The translations under genes were made by a program, and so were the position numbers. Below the pieces are notes generated by a model. The model had not been told where the DNA came from. It saw only the letters and a list, made by a program, of their open reading frames with translations, and did not search any database. Below are positions 16,008 to 24,869 of a DNA stretch of 36,356 bases, piece by piece. Within the stretch, counting starts at the first letter, position 1, and each line of letters starts with the position of its first letter. The DNA comes from an uncultured Muribaculaceae bacterium (GTDB lineage Bacteria; Bacteroidota; Bacteroidia; Bacteroidales; Muribaculaceae), in the NCBI GenBank assembly GCA_938039795.1, contig CALHWU010000073.1, positions 1-36,356 on the forward strand, written 5' to 3'.

Positions 16008-17000
16008 ATGCTACACATCATTCTCTATGCCATAGTCCCGATCCTCGTGGTGATGGCAGCCGGATACATCTCCGGCAAGAAAGGGGTGTTTTCGGCCAAG
16101 GACGGCAAAGCATTCAATAAAGTAGTGCTTGATTACGCACTGCCGGCAGCATTGTTTGTCTCGATTGTCGACGCCAACCGCAAAATGCTCGTTTCGGATC
16201 TGAAGCTCTCGATCATATCACTGGTAGTGATCATGTTCGTATTCATGCTCGTCTACTGGATCTATAAATATTGTTTCCGCAAGGATGGCGTCACTCAGGC
16301 CGATGCCGCCGTTATGGCGCTTATCAATGGATCTCCTACCATCGGATTCCTCGGCTTTGCAGTGCTGGAGCCTATTTTCGGCACCAACGCCTATGTGGCT
16401 CTCGTCGTGGCCATAGTAGGCATCGTGGTCAATGCTGTAGGCATCCCGGTCGGACTTTCGCTGATGAACGCCGGCAAGGAGGCTCAGCTCGCACAGAAAG
16501 GCTCACATAAGCCCAATCCCTGGAAACCGGTGCTCCATGCGCTCGCCCAGCCTGTCGCATGGGCTCCAATACTTGCTGTCATCTGGGTGATCGCAGGTAT
16601 TCCCTGGCCCGACTGGGCAAGTCCGTCATTTGACCTGATCAAGGGTGCTAACGCCTCGATGGCCGTATTCGCAGCAGGTATCACACTTTCGTCAGTGAAA
16701 GTGACCATCAACTGGCAGGCCATTCTCGGCGTGATCCTTAAGCTCATCGTAATGCCCGCGATGCTCCTCATTGTCGGCCTGATTTTCAAGATGTCGCCCG
16801 ACAACCTCGCCATGCTTGTCGTGGCCGGAGCACTTCCTCCCGCATTTTCAGGCATCATCATTGCCGACCAGAACGACACTTATGTCGCTACAGGTACGTC
16901 ATCGCTTGCCATATCCGTCATACTGTTCATGGCATTCTGCCCGCTGTGGATATGGATCACCAAGCTCTGTGTGGGCAATATCCCCGGCGTAGCTATCTGA
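16008..17000 (+). CDS. Auxin efflux carrier (AEC) family permease, probable oxalate/formate transporter
   Basis: A 330-residue inner-membrane protein with about ten hydrophobic segments in two halves around a basic middle loop (residues 155-175). The start ILYAIVPILVVMAAGYISG and the end TSSLAISVILFMAFCPLWIW are typical of the AEC family (malate/auxin carriers). In E. coli a member of this family, YfdV, lies with the same two oxalate genes (yfdW, yfdU), so the context points to oxalate uptake or oxalate-formate exchange. It is not related to OxlT of Oxalobacter, which is a major-facilitator protein. Substrate and direction are inferred from the neighbours alone. Confidence 0.85.
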   Translation: MLHIILYAIVPILVVMAAGYISGKKGVFSAKDGKAFNKVVLDYALPAALFVSIVDANRKMLVSDLKLSIISLVVIMFVFMLVYWIYKYCFRKDGVTQADAAVMALINGSPTIGFLGFAVLEPIFGTNAYVALVVAIVGIVVNAVGIPVGLSLMNAGKEAQLAQKGSHKPNPWKPVLHALAQPVAWAPILAVIWVIAGIPWPDWASPSFDLIKGANASMAVFAAGITLSSVKVTINWQAILGVILKLIVMPAMLLIVGLIFKMSPDNLAMLVVAGALPPAFSGIIIADQNDTYVATGTSSLAISVILFMAFCPLWIWITKLCVGNIPGVAI

Positions 17001-17024
17001 CGTCAGGACTATATTGCTGACTCT

Positions 17025-17081
17025 GACCATCGGCCGTCGGAAAACGTCGTCGTCAAAGACCGTGTTCCGGCGGCTTCGGTC
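17025..17081 (+). other. Imperfect hairpin between permease and oxidoreductase genes
   Basis: GACC..GCCGTCGGAA (17025-17042) pairs with TTCCGGCGGC..GGTC (17065-17081), giving about 14 pairs with one G-U and a small bulge. No T run follows. It repeats the pattern of a stem-loop in every gap of this locus. Confidence 0.45.
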
Positions 17082-17132
17082 ATATGAGACTTATTCCATC
17101 CACGATACACACGAAGTTATACCGACACAGAA

Positions 17133-20100
17133 ATGAATGAATCCGACAAACAAATAATGGACGGCTGCACTGCGGCGACACACATAGCCTATGCTTTGAG
17201 CGAGATTGCCACGATATATCCGATCACCCCGATCGCATCTATGGGCGAGACAGCCGACAAATGGGCGCTCCATGGTCGTCTCAACATATGGGGACGTCCG
17301 ATGGAGGTCAAAGAAATGGAGAGCGAGCTCGGTGCTGCCGGGGCGACTCACGGAGCGGCCGTCGCCGGAGCTCTGGCTACGACTTTCACAGCATCACAAG
17401 GTCTCCTGCTTATGATCCCGAATATGTACAGGATCGCGGGAGAGCTGCTTCCAGTGGTGTTCCATGTAGGCACCCGTTCGATAGCCGCACATGCATTGTC
17501 GATATTCGGCGACCATCAGGACGTCATGGCTTGCCGTGGCACCGGTTTCGCCATGTTGAGTTCGAGCAGCGTACAGGAAGTGATGGATCTCGCTCTGGTA
17601 GCCCATCTGGCGGCTATCGAGGGAAGAGTGCCGGTGTTGCACTTTTTCGACGGGTGGCGCACGAGCAATGAAATATCCACTATCGAGACTATCCCGTACG
17701 ACACCATAGCCCGGCTCGTCGACAATGAGAAAGTGGCGCAATTCCGGGCCCGCGCCATGAATCCCGATCACCCCGATCAGCGCGGCACAGCTCAGAATCC
17801 CGACGTATACTTCCAGATGCGCGAGGCTGCCAATCCTTATTATGAGAAGTTTCCCGCCATTGTGCAGAGAGCCATGGATCGTGTAGGCGAAGCTACAGGC
17901 CGTCATTACCGTCTGTTCGACTATTGCGGCGCACCCGATGCCGATCGCGTCATTGTAATCATGGGCTCAGGAGCGGAAGTGGCATCACAGGCTGCAGAAT
18001 GCCTCAACCGACAAGGGCAACGCACCGGAGTGCTCAACGTCAGGCTGTTCCGTCCGTTCTCTGCCGATGCTATGATGGCAGCTTTGCCGCCGACGGTAAA
18101 GTCTCTTGCCGTCATGGACCGCTGCAAGGAGCCCGGATCGGAAGGCGAGCCGCTGCTGCTCGACGTATCGTCGGCTGTGCTCGGGTCAGGACGTGATATA
18201 AAGGTAATAGGCGGACGGTTCGGTCTGTCGAGCAAGGATTTCAATCCGGCTATGGCCATAGCCATTTTCAATGAGATGTCAAGTCAGAATCCCCGACGTC
18301 GTTTCACCGTAGGAATAACCGATGATGTCAGCCATCTCTCGCTCACAGTCGGCGCCACCCCCGATCTGACGCCCGACGACATGCATCAGGCTATATTTTA
18401 CGGCATGGGATCCGACGGCACAGTCGGGGCGACCAAACAGATTGCCGGTATTATCGGCGCCACTCCGGGACTGTATGCCCAAGCCTATTTCCATTATTCC
18501 GCAAAGAAATCGGGAGGCTACACAATTTCCCAGCTCCGTATCGCTCCACATCCGGTCAAGGCAGCCTATGCGATTGAGAATGCCGACTATGTGGGATGCA
18601 ACAAGGATGCCTACGTAGGCCGATTCGAGTTGCTCGACAAGATAAAGGAGGGCGGCACTTTCGTGCTGAACACCCCTTGGACACTGGAAGATATGGCGAC
18701 CATGCTGCCGGCATCGCTGAAGAGGGCCATAGCCGGAAAGCATGTGAAATTCTATACAGTCGACGCCACCTCGATTGCCGCAGCCCACGGACTCGGAGCC
18801 AGGATCAACACCATCATGGCCACCGTATATCTGAAACTTGGCGCGACCGTGGCATTCGGCGAGGCGATCGACAAGCTTAAACAGCTTGCAGGCGACACTT
18901 ACCGTCATGAAGGGAACGCTATGGTCAACGCAAACATTGCGGCAATCGACGACGCTTTATCTGCCGCACGTCAGATAGATTATCCGGCATCCTGGGCTGA
19001 AGCGGCTGAAAATCCGACAGCTCAGCCAGAACGTGCCTTACCCGACTTTATCAGCCGGATTGCCCGGCCATGCATGAGGCTCGAAGGCGACTCTCTGCCC
19101 GTATCGCTTTTCAGGCCCGACGGTGTAATACCTATGGGCACGACCGCATACGAAAAACGCTGCATCGCCATCAACGTGCCGCAATGGGATCCGTCGAAAT
19201 GCATACAGTGCACACTCTGCTCTCTCGTATGCTCGCATGCCGCCATCCGACCGGTCGTAGCCACTCCCCAGGAGATGGAGGGTGCGCCGGCACAATTCAC
19301 GACGGCCGAAGGCAATCCCAGAAATTTCAATGGCCTGAGATACCGGATACAGGTCTATGCGGCTGACTGCACGGGATGCGGATCCTGCGCCGTAGTCTGT
19401 CCCGGACACGCTCTGACTATGAAGCCGCTTGCCACTCAGCTGGCCTTGCAGAGCCGTATGCTCGACTTTGCCGAATCCCATATCAGCGAGAAGCCGGATC
19501 TTCTGCCGAGATTCACCATCCAGGGCTCTCAGCTCCGGCGTCCGCTGCTGCAATTCTCGGGCGCCTGCGGCGGATGCGGAGAGACACCTTACGTAAAACT
19601 GCTTACCCAGCTCTTCGGCGAGCGTATGATCATTTCCAATGCCACAGGATGCTCCTCGATATGGGGAGCAAACTATCCGAGCAACGCATATGCCACCAGC
19701 GCCGACGGCCGCGGACCTGCCTGGGGAAACTCCCTGTTTGAAGACAACGCTGAATACGGTTACGGAATGGCATGCGCACTCCACGACCGGCGGGAGTCGC
19801 TGAGAGCCGACGTCGAAAAGGCTGTAGCCGATGCGTCCACACCCGCAGCAATCGTCTCGTCTATGAACGACTGGCTCCGATCATACGATGATCCGGAGAA
19901 ATCATATTCAGCCGGCAAGGCCATGATTGACGCTATCGGGCCTCATCCGTCCGACAGCCTGTTCGCCTCAATAGCCGGGCGAGCCGACCTGACAGGCGTA
20001 AAGAGCATCTGGGCCATAGGAGGCGACGGCTGGGCCTACGACATAGGATTTGCCGGACTCGATCATGTGCTCGCTCAAAACGAGAATATTAACATAATGG

Positions 20101-20645
20101 TGATGGACACCGAATGCTACTCCAACACCGGCGGCCAGACGTCAAAAGCCACTCCACTTGGCGCGGTGGCCAAGTATTCAGCCGACGGCAAGCGCACGTT
20201 CAAAAAGGATCTCGGACGCATGATGATGACGTACCGCACTGTCTATGTGGCATCTATTGCCTTAGGGGCCAATTATCTCCAGGCGATAACAGCCATGCGT
20301 GAGGCAGAGTCTTACGCCGGCCCGTCATTAGTAATCGCATATTGCCCATGCATAGCTCATGGCATACGCAAAGGCATGAGCCACAGTATAATCGAAGAAC
20401 GTCAGGCCGTGGAGACCGGCTACTGGCCGCTCTACCGGTTTGATCCACGTCTGGAAGCGCAAGGGAAGAATCCTCTTACGATCGACTCTCCCTCGCCTCA
20501 GACATCGGGTCTGGTCGATTTCATCAACGGGGAAAACCGATATGCCGATCTCCGTATGGTGGATCCTGCCGAAGCGGCAATATTGCAGCCCGATTTAAGC
20601 CAGCGGTGCGCACTGCTCCACTCCCTTCTTACGAAACAGCCATAG
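17133..20645 (+). CDS. nifJ: Pyruvate:ferredoxin (flavodoxin) oxidoreductase, single-chain type
   Basis: A 1170-residue single-chain 2-oxoacid:ferredoxin oxidoreductase. Order of parts: domain I with YPITP (Thr32), the ThDP-activating Glu near 65 and HVGTRSIAAHALSIFGDHQD (Arg115, expected to hold the substrate carboxylate); domain II near 260-410; the gamma domain near 415-630; two 4Fe-4S motifs with cysteines 690/693/696/700 and 746/749/752/756; then the ThDP domain with CGGCGE (812/815), NATGCSS (840), GGDGWAYDIG and NTGGQTSKATP, and Cys1073. All three clusters look intact. It converts pyruvate and CoA to acetyl-CoA, CO2 and reduced ferredoxin, or the reverse. Near the substrate pocket YPITPIAS and HVGTR differ from the common YPITPSS and HVTAR. 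It ends the oxalate gene run before a terminator, which is unusual company for this enzyme. Confidence 0.9.
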   Translation: MNESDKQIMDGCTAATHIAYALSEIATIYPITPIASMGETADKWALHGRLNIWGRPMEVKEMESELGAAGATHGAAVAGALATTFTASQGLLLMIPNMYRIAGELLPVVFHVGTRSIAAHALSIFGDHQDVMACRGTGFAMLSSSSVQEVMDLALVAHLAAIEGRVPVLHFFDGWRTSNEISTIETIPYDTIARLVDNEKVAQFRARAMNPDHPDQRGTAQNPDVYFQMREAANPYYEKFPAIVQRAMDRVGEATGRHYRLFDYCGAPDADRVIVIMGSGAEVASQAAECLNRQGQRTGVLNVRLFRPFSADAMMAALPPTVKSLAVMDRCKEPGSEGEPLLLDVSSAVLGSGRDIKVIGGRFGLSSKDFNPAMAIAIFNEMSSQNPRRRFTVGITDDVSHLSLTVGATPDLTPDDMHQAIFYGMGSDGTVGATKQIAGIIGATPGLYAQAYFHYSAKKSGGYTISQLRIAPHPVKAAYAIENADYVGCNKDAYVGRFELLDKIKEGGTFVLNTPWTLEDMATMLPASLKRAIAGKHVKFYTVDATSIAAAHGLGARINTIMATVYLKLGATVAFGEAIDKLKQLAGDTYRHEGNAMVNANIAAIDDALSAARQIDYPASWAEAAENPTAQPERALPDFISRIARPCMRLEGDSLPVSLFRPDGVIPMGTTAYEKRCIAINVPQWDPSKCIQCTLCSLVCSHAAIRPVVATPQEMEGAPAQFTTAEGNPRNFNGLRYRIQVYAADCTGCGSCAVVCPGHALTMKPLATQLALQSRMLDFAESHISEKPDLLPRFTIQGSQLRRPLLQFSGACGGCGETPYVKLLTQLFGERMIISNATGCSSIWGANYPSNAYATSADGRGPAWGNSLFEDNAEYGYGMACALHDRRESLRADVEKAVADASTPAAIVSSMNDWLRSYDDPEKSYSAGKAMIDAIGPHPSDSLFASIAGRADLTGVKSIWAIGGDGWAYDIGFAGLDHVLAQNENINIMVMDTECYSNTGGQTSKATPLGAVAKYSADGKRTFKKDLGRMMMTYRTVYVASIALGANYLQAITAMREAESYAGPSLVIAYCPCIAHGIRKGMSHSIIEERQAVETGYWPLYRFDPRLEAQGKNPLTIDSPSPQTSGLVDFINGENRYADLRMVDPAEAAILQPDLSQRCALLHSLLTKQP

Positions 20646-20656
20646 ATCCACTCCGA

Positions 20657-20687
20657 AGGCTGTGAACTTTTCATCACAGCCTGCGTT
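20657..20687 (+). terminator. Rho-independent terminator after nifJ
   Basis: AGGCTGTGA (20657-20665) and TCACAGCCT (20674-20682) form a perfect 9-bp stem with an 8-nt loop, followed by GCG and TTTTT. It marks the likely end of the oxalate transcript. Confidence 0.75.
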
Positions 20688-20724
20688 TTTGATAGTATAA
20701 CACTAAACCATTTACATACAGACT

Positions 20725-21132
20725 ATGGACAACATCAACACCCAGATGGCACAGAAAGCCGCACAAGTGTCGGCTGACGCAGCCCGAATCAGCGCACAGG
20801 CCGCAAAAATAGCCGCAGCCGAAGAGATGGATGCCGTAAAGGAAGCCGCCTCTCAGCACCAGCAGAACGTCGCGGACAAAATCAGTGAGATAAAACATCA
20901 GGCTTCCGACAAATTAGGGAATCTGAAAGATCAGGCAGCCGACAAATTCAACGACGTCAAAGAGCAGGCAGGCGACTTCGCCTCGCAGGCATCCGACAAG
21001 ATCAACGATATAACCTCGCAGGCCGGAGAAAAAATCTCGGGATTTACCGACAAAATCAAGGATATGGCCGCCGATGCACTCGAATCAGGAGCCAACGCAG
21101 CCCACAACCTTGCTGCCAAACTCAAGAACTGA
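20725..21132 (+). CDS. Small Ala-rich amphipathic protein resembling LEA group 3
   Basis: A 135-residue, highly charged helical protein with no signal peptide and no cysteine. From about residue 60 it carries repeats of about 11 residues, such as DKLGNLKDQAA, DKFNDVKEQAG, DKINDITSQAG and DKIKDMAADAL. This hendecad pattern is shared by LEA-3 and apolipoprotein-like stress proteins, which coat membranes or keep proteins soluble. The N-terminal 40 residues are Ala and Gln rich. It has terminators on both sides, so it is probably a single-gene unit. Function is inferred only from composition. Any link to the oxalate genes upstream is by position alone. Confidence 0.75.
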   Translation: MDNINTQMAQKAAQVSADAARISAQAAKIAAAEEMDAVKEAASQHQQNVADKISEIKHQASDKLGNLKDQAADKFNDVKEQAGDFASQASDKINDITSQAGEKISGFTDKIKDMAADALESGANAAHNLAAKLKN

Positions 21133-21148
21133 CACCGAATCAGACATT

Positions 21149-21184
21149 ACATCCCGGCCGGTAGCTTCATATCGGCCGGGATGT
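21149..21184 (+). terminator. Strong hairpin after the LEA-like gene
   Basis: ACATCCCGGCCG (21149-21160) pairs perfectly with CGGCCGGGATGT (21173-21184), 12 bp with a 12-nt loop. No T run follows. Its CCCGGCCG core is shared with the hairpin at 14068-14105. Confidence 0.6.
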
Positions 21185-21250
21185 CTGTATATCTGGAAAA
21201 AGTTATTGACAATATCATGCCGAGTTATCTACACTGTGTCGATAAGAAGA

Positions 21251-21282
21251 TTTCATGCATGCCTGCCGTTTTAGTACTTTTG
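21251..21282 (+). promoter_or_regulatory. Promoter of mutL
   Basis: TTTC (21251-21254), 20 nt, then TACTTTTG (21275-21282): an exact -7 box and a one-mismatch -33 box. The start codon lies about 55 nt downstream at 21343. Confidence 0.65.
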
Positions 21283-21342
21283 TAGCTGAAAACGGGGCAC
21301 AGATAATTTACCGTAAGCCCCCGCCACACCAAGCATTATCTT

Positions 21343-23250
21343 ATGAGCGATATAATCAGACTTTTACCCGATTCGGTAGCCAATCAGATAGCAGCCGGGG
21401 AAGTGATTCAGCGCCCGGCGTCAGTTGTCAAAGAGCTTGTGGAAAACGCCGTCGACGCCGGAGCCACGTCCATACAAATCATCATACGCGACGCCGGACG
21501 CACACTCATACAGGTAGTCGACAACGGATGCGGCATGACAGATACCGACGCACGAATGGCTTTTGAGCGTCATGCCACCTCGAAAATAGCCGACGCTTCC
21601 GATCTTTTCAGCCTCTCCACTATGGGATTCAGAGGGGAAGCCCTCGCATCCATAGCCGCGGTGGCCCACATAGAGCTGCGCACCATGCGGCATGAGGCAC
21701 AGCTCGGCACACGTCTGGTCATAAAAGGCTCTGCCGTGGAGAGCCAGGAGCCCGAAGCAGGTGTGCCCGGGAGCAACATGATGGTCAAAAACCTGTTTTT
21801 CAATGTCCCGGCAAGAAGAAAGTTTCTCAAAAAGGATTCGGTGGAGCTGGCGAACATAATGCATGAGTTCGAGCGTCTGGCACTTGTAAATCCCGGGATC
21901 GAATTTACCCTTGTCAACAACGACACCGTCATGCACCAGCTCCTGAAAGGATCGCTGAAACAGCGCATCGTGGAGCTTTTCGGCAAAAGCATCGAGCGGC
22001 AGCTCATCCCGATACATACCGACACTTCGATAGTCAGAATCAGCGGATTCATCGGCATGCCCGAAAGCAGCCGCCGCCGCAATGCCCTACAGTATCTCTT
22101 TGTCAACGGCCGGAATATGCGTCACCCTTATTTCCACAAAGCGGTGATGACATGCTATGAGCCTCTGATAGCACCGGATGTCCAGCCCAACTATTTCATT
22201 AATTTCGAAGTCGATCCGTCGACTATCGACGTCAACATACATCCGACGAAACATGAAATAAAGTTTGAGGACGAACAAGCCATCTGGCAGATACTCGTCG
22301 CAGCAGTCAAGGAATCACTCGGACGATTCAACGGCATGCCCGGAATCGACTTCTCGACCGACGACGCTTCCCTGCCTCTGTTCAATCCCAACGCACAGGC
22401 TGATGCAGAACTCAACCTCGATCCGTCATATAATCCATTCACCCAACCGGCCGAATTACCGACTGTGGCCGCGACACCTGCTGCAAACTGCAGGAACGCA
22501 TTCAGAAGCGGAGAAGCTTTGAGAAATGCCATCCGCGACTGGGAAAAACTATACGAGGGATTCAGGAGCGACACAGGGACTATCTCACCGGCACCAACCG
22601 TGGCAGGAAGCGCGCTCAACAGCATGTCGGCCGAGAATCCGGGCGAGGGATCTTCTGACATTTTCGGCGACACGGCCGACAATGACCCGTCGCAGCGTCA
22701 CTGCATAAGTGTCAGGGGGAGATATATCATCAGTCCGTCACGGTCGGGTCTGATGGTCATCGACCAGCACAGGGCACATCTGCGGGTGCTTTACGATCAG
22801 TTTATGACGATGGCGGCCGACTCTTCGTTTGCCACACAGCGCCTTATGTTTCCGGAAATAGTAAGACTATCGCCGTCACAGGCGGCCGTTCTCGAAGGAC
22901 TGCTTCCCGAAGTATCGTCGATCGGGTTCGACCTGTCACCTCTCGGCGACGGCGACTGGAGCATGAACGGCGCACCTGCTGTGCTCGGCGACGTCAATCC
23001 CGTCGACACTCTGCTGCGCATCATTGAGGACGAGACCGAAGGGGGCGACAAACCGGCGGATACTCTCCGGCAACGGCTCGCGCTCTCGATGGCCACGGCC
23101 GCGGCAGTAAGACCGGGCAAACAGCTGAGCGACGAAGAGATGGAACATCTTATGGCATCACTGTTCAGCCTCAAGTCGCCGAATTACACCCCCGACGGAA
23201 GGCTGATTGTGAGCATCATCACTACGGATGAACTCGCGAGCCGTCTCTGA
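21343..23250 (+). CDS. mutL: DNA mismatch repair protein MutL
   Basis: A 635-residue MutL, the ATP-driven link between mismatch recognition by MutS and strand removal. The GHKL ATPase half is complete: AAGEVIQRPASVVKELVENA with the catalytic Glu and Mg-binding Asn, DNGCGMTDTDA, RHATSKI, STMGFRGEALASIA, and LFFNVPARRKFL. A variable linker spans about residues 330-455. The C-terminal dimer domain follows. At the site of the DQHA(x)2E(x)4E nuclease motif it has IDQHRAHLRVLYD (from residue 473), so only part of the metal site is kept, which appears common in this phylum. It has its own promoter; the HU/SPOR gene follows 20 bp downstream. Confidence 0.95.
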   Translation: MSDIIRLLPDSVANQIAAGEVIQRPASVVKELVENAVDAGATSIQIIIRDAGRTLIQVVDNGCGMTDTDARMAFERHATSKIADASDLFSLSTMGFRGEALASIAAVAHIELRTMRHEAQLGTRLVIKGSAVESQEPEAGVPGSNMMVKNLFFNVPARRKFLKKDSVELANIMHEFERLALVNPGIEFTLVNNDTVMHQLLKGSLKQRIVELFGKSIERQLIPIHTDTSIVRISGFIGMPESSRRRNALQYLFVNGRNMRHPYFHKAVMTCYEPLIAPDVQPNYFINFEVDPSTIDVNIHPTKHEIKFEDEQAIWQILVAAVKESLGRFNGMPGIDFSTDDASLPLFNPNAQADAELNLDPSYNPFTQPAELPTVAATPAANCRNAFRSGEALRNAIRDWEKLYEGFRSDTGTISPAPTVAGSALNSMSAENPGEGSSDIFGDTADNDPSQRHCISVRGRYIISPSRSGLMVIDQHRAHLRVLYDQFMTMAADSSFATQRLMFPEIVRLSPSQAAVLEGLLPEVSSIGFDLSPLGDGDWSMNGAPAVLGDVNPVDTLLRIIEDETEGGDKPADTLRQRLALSMATAAAVRPGKQLSDEEMEHLMASLFSLKSPNYTPDGRLIVSIITTDELASRL

Positions 23251-23270
23251 AACATTTTTGACCAACCACT

Positions 23271-24251
23271 ATGTCCGTTTTGCAAAAAATGTCTAAATTT
23301 GCACTTGTGAATACTCTGACACCCCACATACAGTATCTGATCGTAAACAACGACTGCGTGGTGATCCCCGGCTGGGGAGCACTGGTGGCTTCTGTCGGCC
23401 ATTCGCGTCTGGAGAACGGGCAGCTTACTCCCCCATGCCGTTCGCTCGGGTTCAACCAGTCGCTCAACCATACTGACGGTATGCTTGCTTCAAGCATTGC
23501 GCGTCGTGACGGAGTGAGCTACCAGGTGGCGGATTCTATCGTCAGGGAAGGAGTGGACGAGATGAGAAACATCTATGATGTCAACGGAGAAGTCAGTATC
23601 GACCGGATAGGCACCTTTTCCCGCGACGCCAACGGATCCATGCTCTTCTCGCCTGCCGCCGACGGCATGGCCAACGCAAAGTACTTCGGACTGCCAGCAC
23701 TTGCCCTACCCTCTGAAGAAAATGAGGTTGAGCCGGAACACAGTGTCAGATTCGTGCATCTGCGCAGAGCTGTCAGAGTAGCAGCCTCCGTGGCCATACT
23801 GACTCTGCTCGGATTTGTTCTTTCCACACCCGTACTTATCGACCGTCAGCACCACGACTTCGCTTCTCTCGCATATCCCGAGATAAAACCCGGAAAGCCC
23901 GTCGACCTCCCGCAACCCGAGACCAGCGCGCCGCAACAACAGCCTGCGCCAAAACTCTATATCTCGATGCCGCCGGCCGATGCCGTTTCTAGCGAAATTC
24001 CGACACAGCAACCCCAGGTGAAAACCAGGAATAAAAGCTATTATCTTATTGTGGCCTCGCACGCTACCCGCCGCCAGGCTGAAGATTATATCGCAGCCCG
24101 CGGCGACGAACAGCTCGACATACTTGAACGTGACGGCCGTTTCCGCGTATATGCCGCCACGGGAGCCACTCTCGAAGAAGCCCGCAAGCCTATGGCCGAC
24201 AAGGCATTCGCGAGTCTTCATCCCGACGGATGGGTCTACCGGGCCAGATAA
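23271..24251 (+). CDS. CCDC81-like HU domain protein with transmembrane helix and SPOR domain
   Basis: A 326-residue Bacteroidetes-specific architecture. The first 140 residues carry the prokaryotic CCDC81-like HU domains (YLIVNNDCVVIPGWGALVAS, then the block with VNGEVSIDRIGTFSRDANGS). One transmembrane helix lies at about 168-190, then a Pro/Gln-rich linker, and a C-terminal SPOR domain (about 256-324) opening SYYLIVASHATRRQAEDYI. So the HU part is cytoplasmic and the SPOR part, which binds denuded peptidoglycan, is periplasmic. It may tie the nucleoid or another cytoplasmic partner to the division septum (inference). ATG 23289 (MSKFALVN) is an equally good start. Confidence 0.8.
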   Translation: MSVLQKMSKFALVNTLTPHIQYLIVNNDCVVIPGWGALVASVGHSRLENGQLTPPCRSLGFNQSLNHTDGMLASSIARRDGVSYQVADSIVREGVDEMRNIYDVNGEVSIDRIGTFSRDANGSMLFSPAADGMANAKYFGLPALALPSEENEVEPEHSVRFVHLRRAVRVAASVAILTLLGFVLSTPVLIDRQHHDFASLAYPEIKPGKPVDLPQPETSAPQQQPAPKLYISMPPADAVSSEIPTQQPQVKTRNKSYYLIVASHATRRQAEDYIAARGDEQLDILERDGRFRVYAATGATLEEARKPMADKAFASLHPDGWVYRAR

Positions 24252-24338
24252 GAAGGTCTGACGGATCAGACATACCGTCGGTTTGCTGCACAGACAGATT
24301 CCGACACTGATTTACATATAAGCAACCAATATCAATCC

Positions 24339-24869
24339 ATGACATCATTTCACGATTTACTCATAAACCGCCGCAGCATACGCCGCTATACCGACGAACC
24401 CGTGGCGGCCGATGACGTGCGTCTTATACTTGAGGCCGGCCTCATGGCTCCGACCTCCAAAAGCTCACGCTCGTGGCAGTTCATCGCCGTCGACGACAAG
24501 GATATGCTGCAGCGGCTGGCACAGTGCAAACCAATGGGCGCCGCACCGATAGCTGCCTGTCCGCTTGCCATAGTGGTAGTCGGCGATTCCACCAAATCCG
24601 ATCCCTGGATAGAGGACGCCTCGGTAGCTGCGATAATGATGCAGCTGCAGGCCGCCGATCTCGGACTCGGATCGTGCTGGATACAGGTCAGAGGCCGGAT
24701 GACAGCCGATCAGACGCTGTCGGAAGAATATGTGGCCGAACTGCTCGGCATACCCGAACATCTCAACACACTCTGCATCATTACCATAGGCCATAAGGAC
24801 GAGCAACGCAAACCCATCGATCCGTCGCGGCTCGAATGGGAAAAGGAGCATATCGGATCATGGCAGTAA
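24339..24869 (+). CDS. Nitroreductase family protein
   Basis: A 176-residue FMN-dependent nitroreductase-fold enzyme. Signatures are the N-terminal LINRRSIRRYTDEPV (Arg residues that hold FMN phosphate), LEAGLMAPTSKSSRSWQFIA, and the middle AAIMMQLQAADLGLGSCWIQ with its GLGSCW motif. The length matches short single-domain members that act as dimers with NAD(P)H on quinones, flavins or nitro compounds. The true substrate is unknown. It starts a tight plus-strand set, overlapping the following DUF2520 gene by 10 bp. Confidence 0.88.
   Translation: MTSFHDLLINRRSIRRYTDEPVAADDVRLILEAGLMAPTSKSSRSWQFIAVDDKDMLQRLAQCKPMGAAPIAACPLAIVVVGDSTKSDPWIEDASVAAIMMQLQAADLGLGSCWIQVRGRMTADQTLSEEYVAELLGIPEHLNTLCIITIGHKDEQRKPIDPSRLEWEKEHIGSWQ

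Noticed and set aside
23294..23301. TAAATTTG box at the start of the HU/SPOR gene
   Set aside because: It falls within the first codons of the coding sequence and has no -33 box at the right distance; probably chance.
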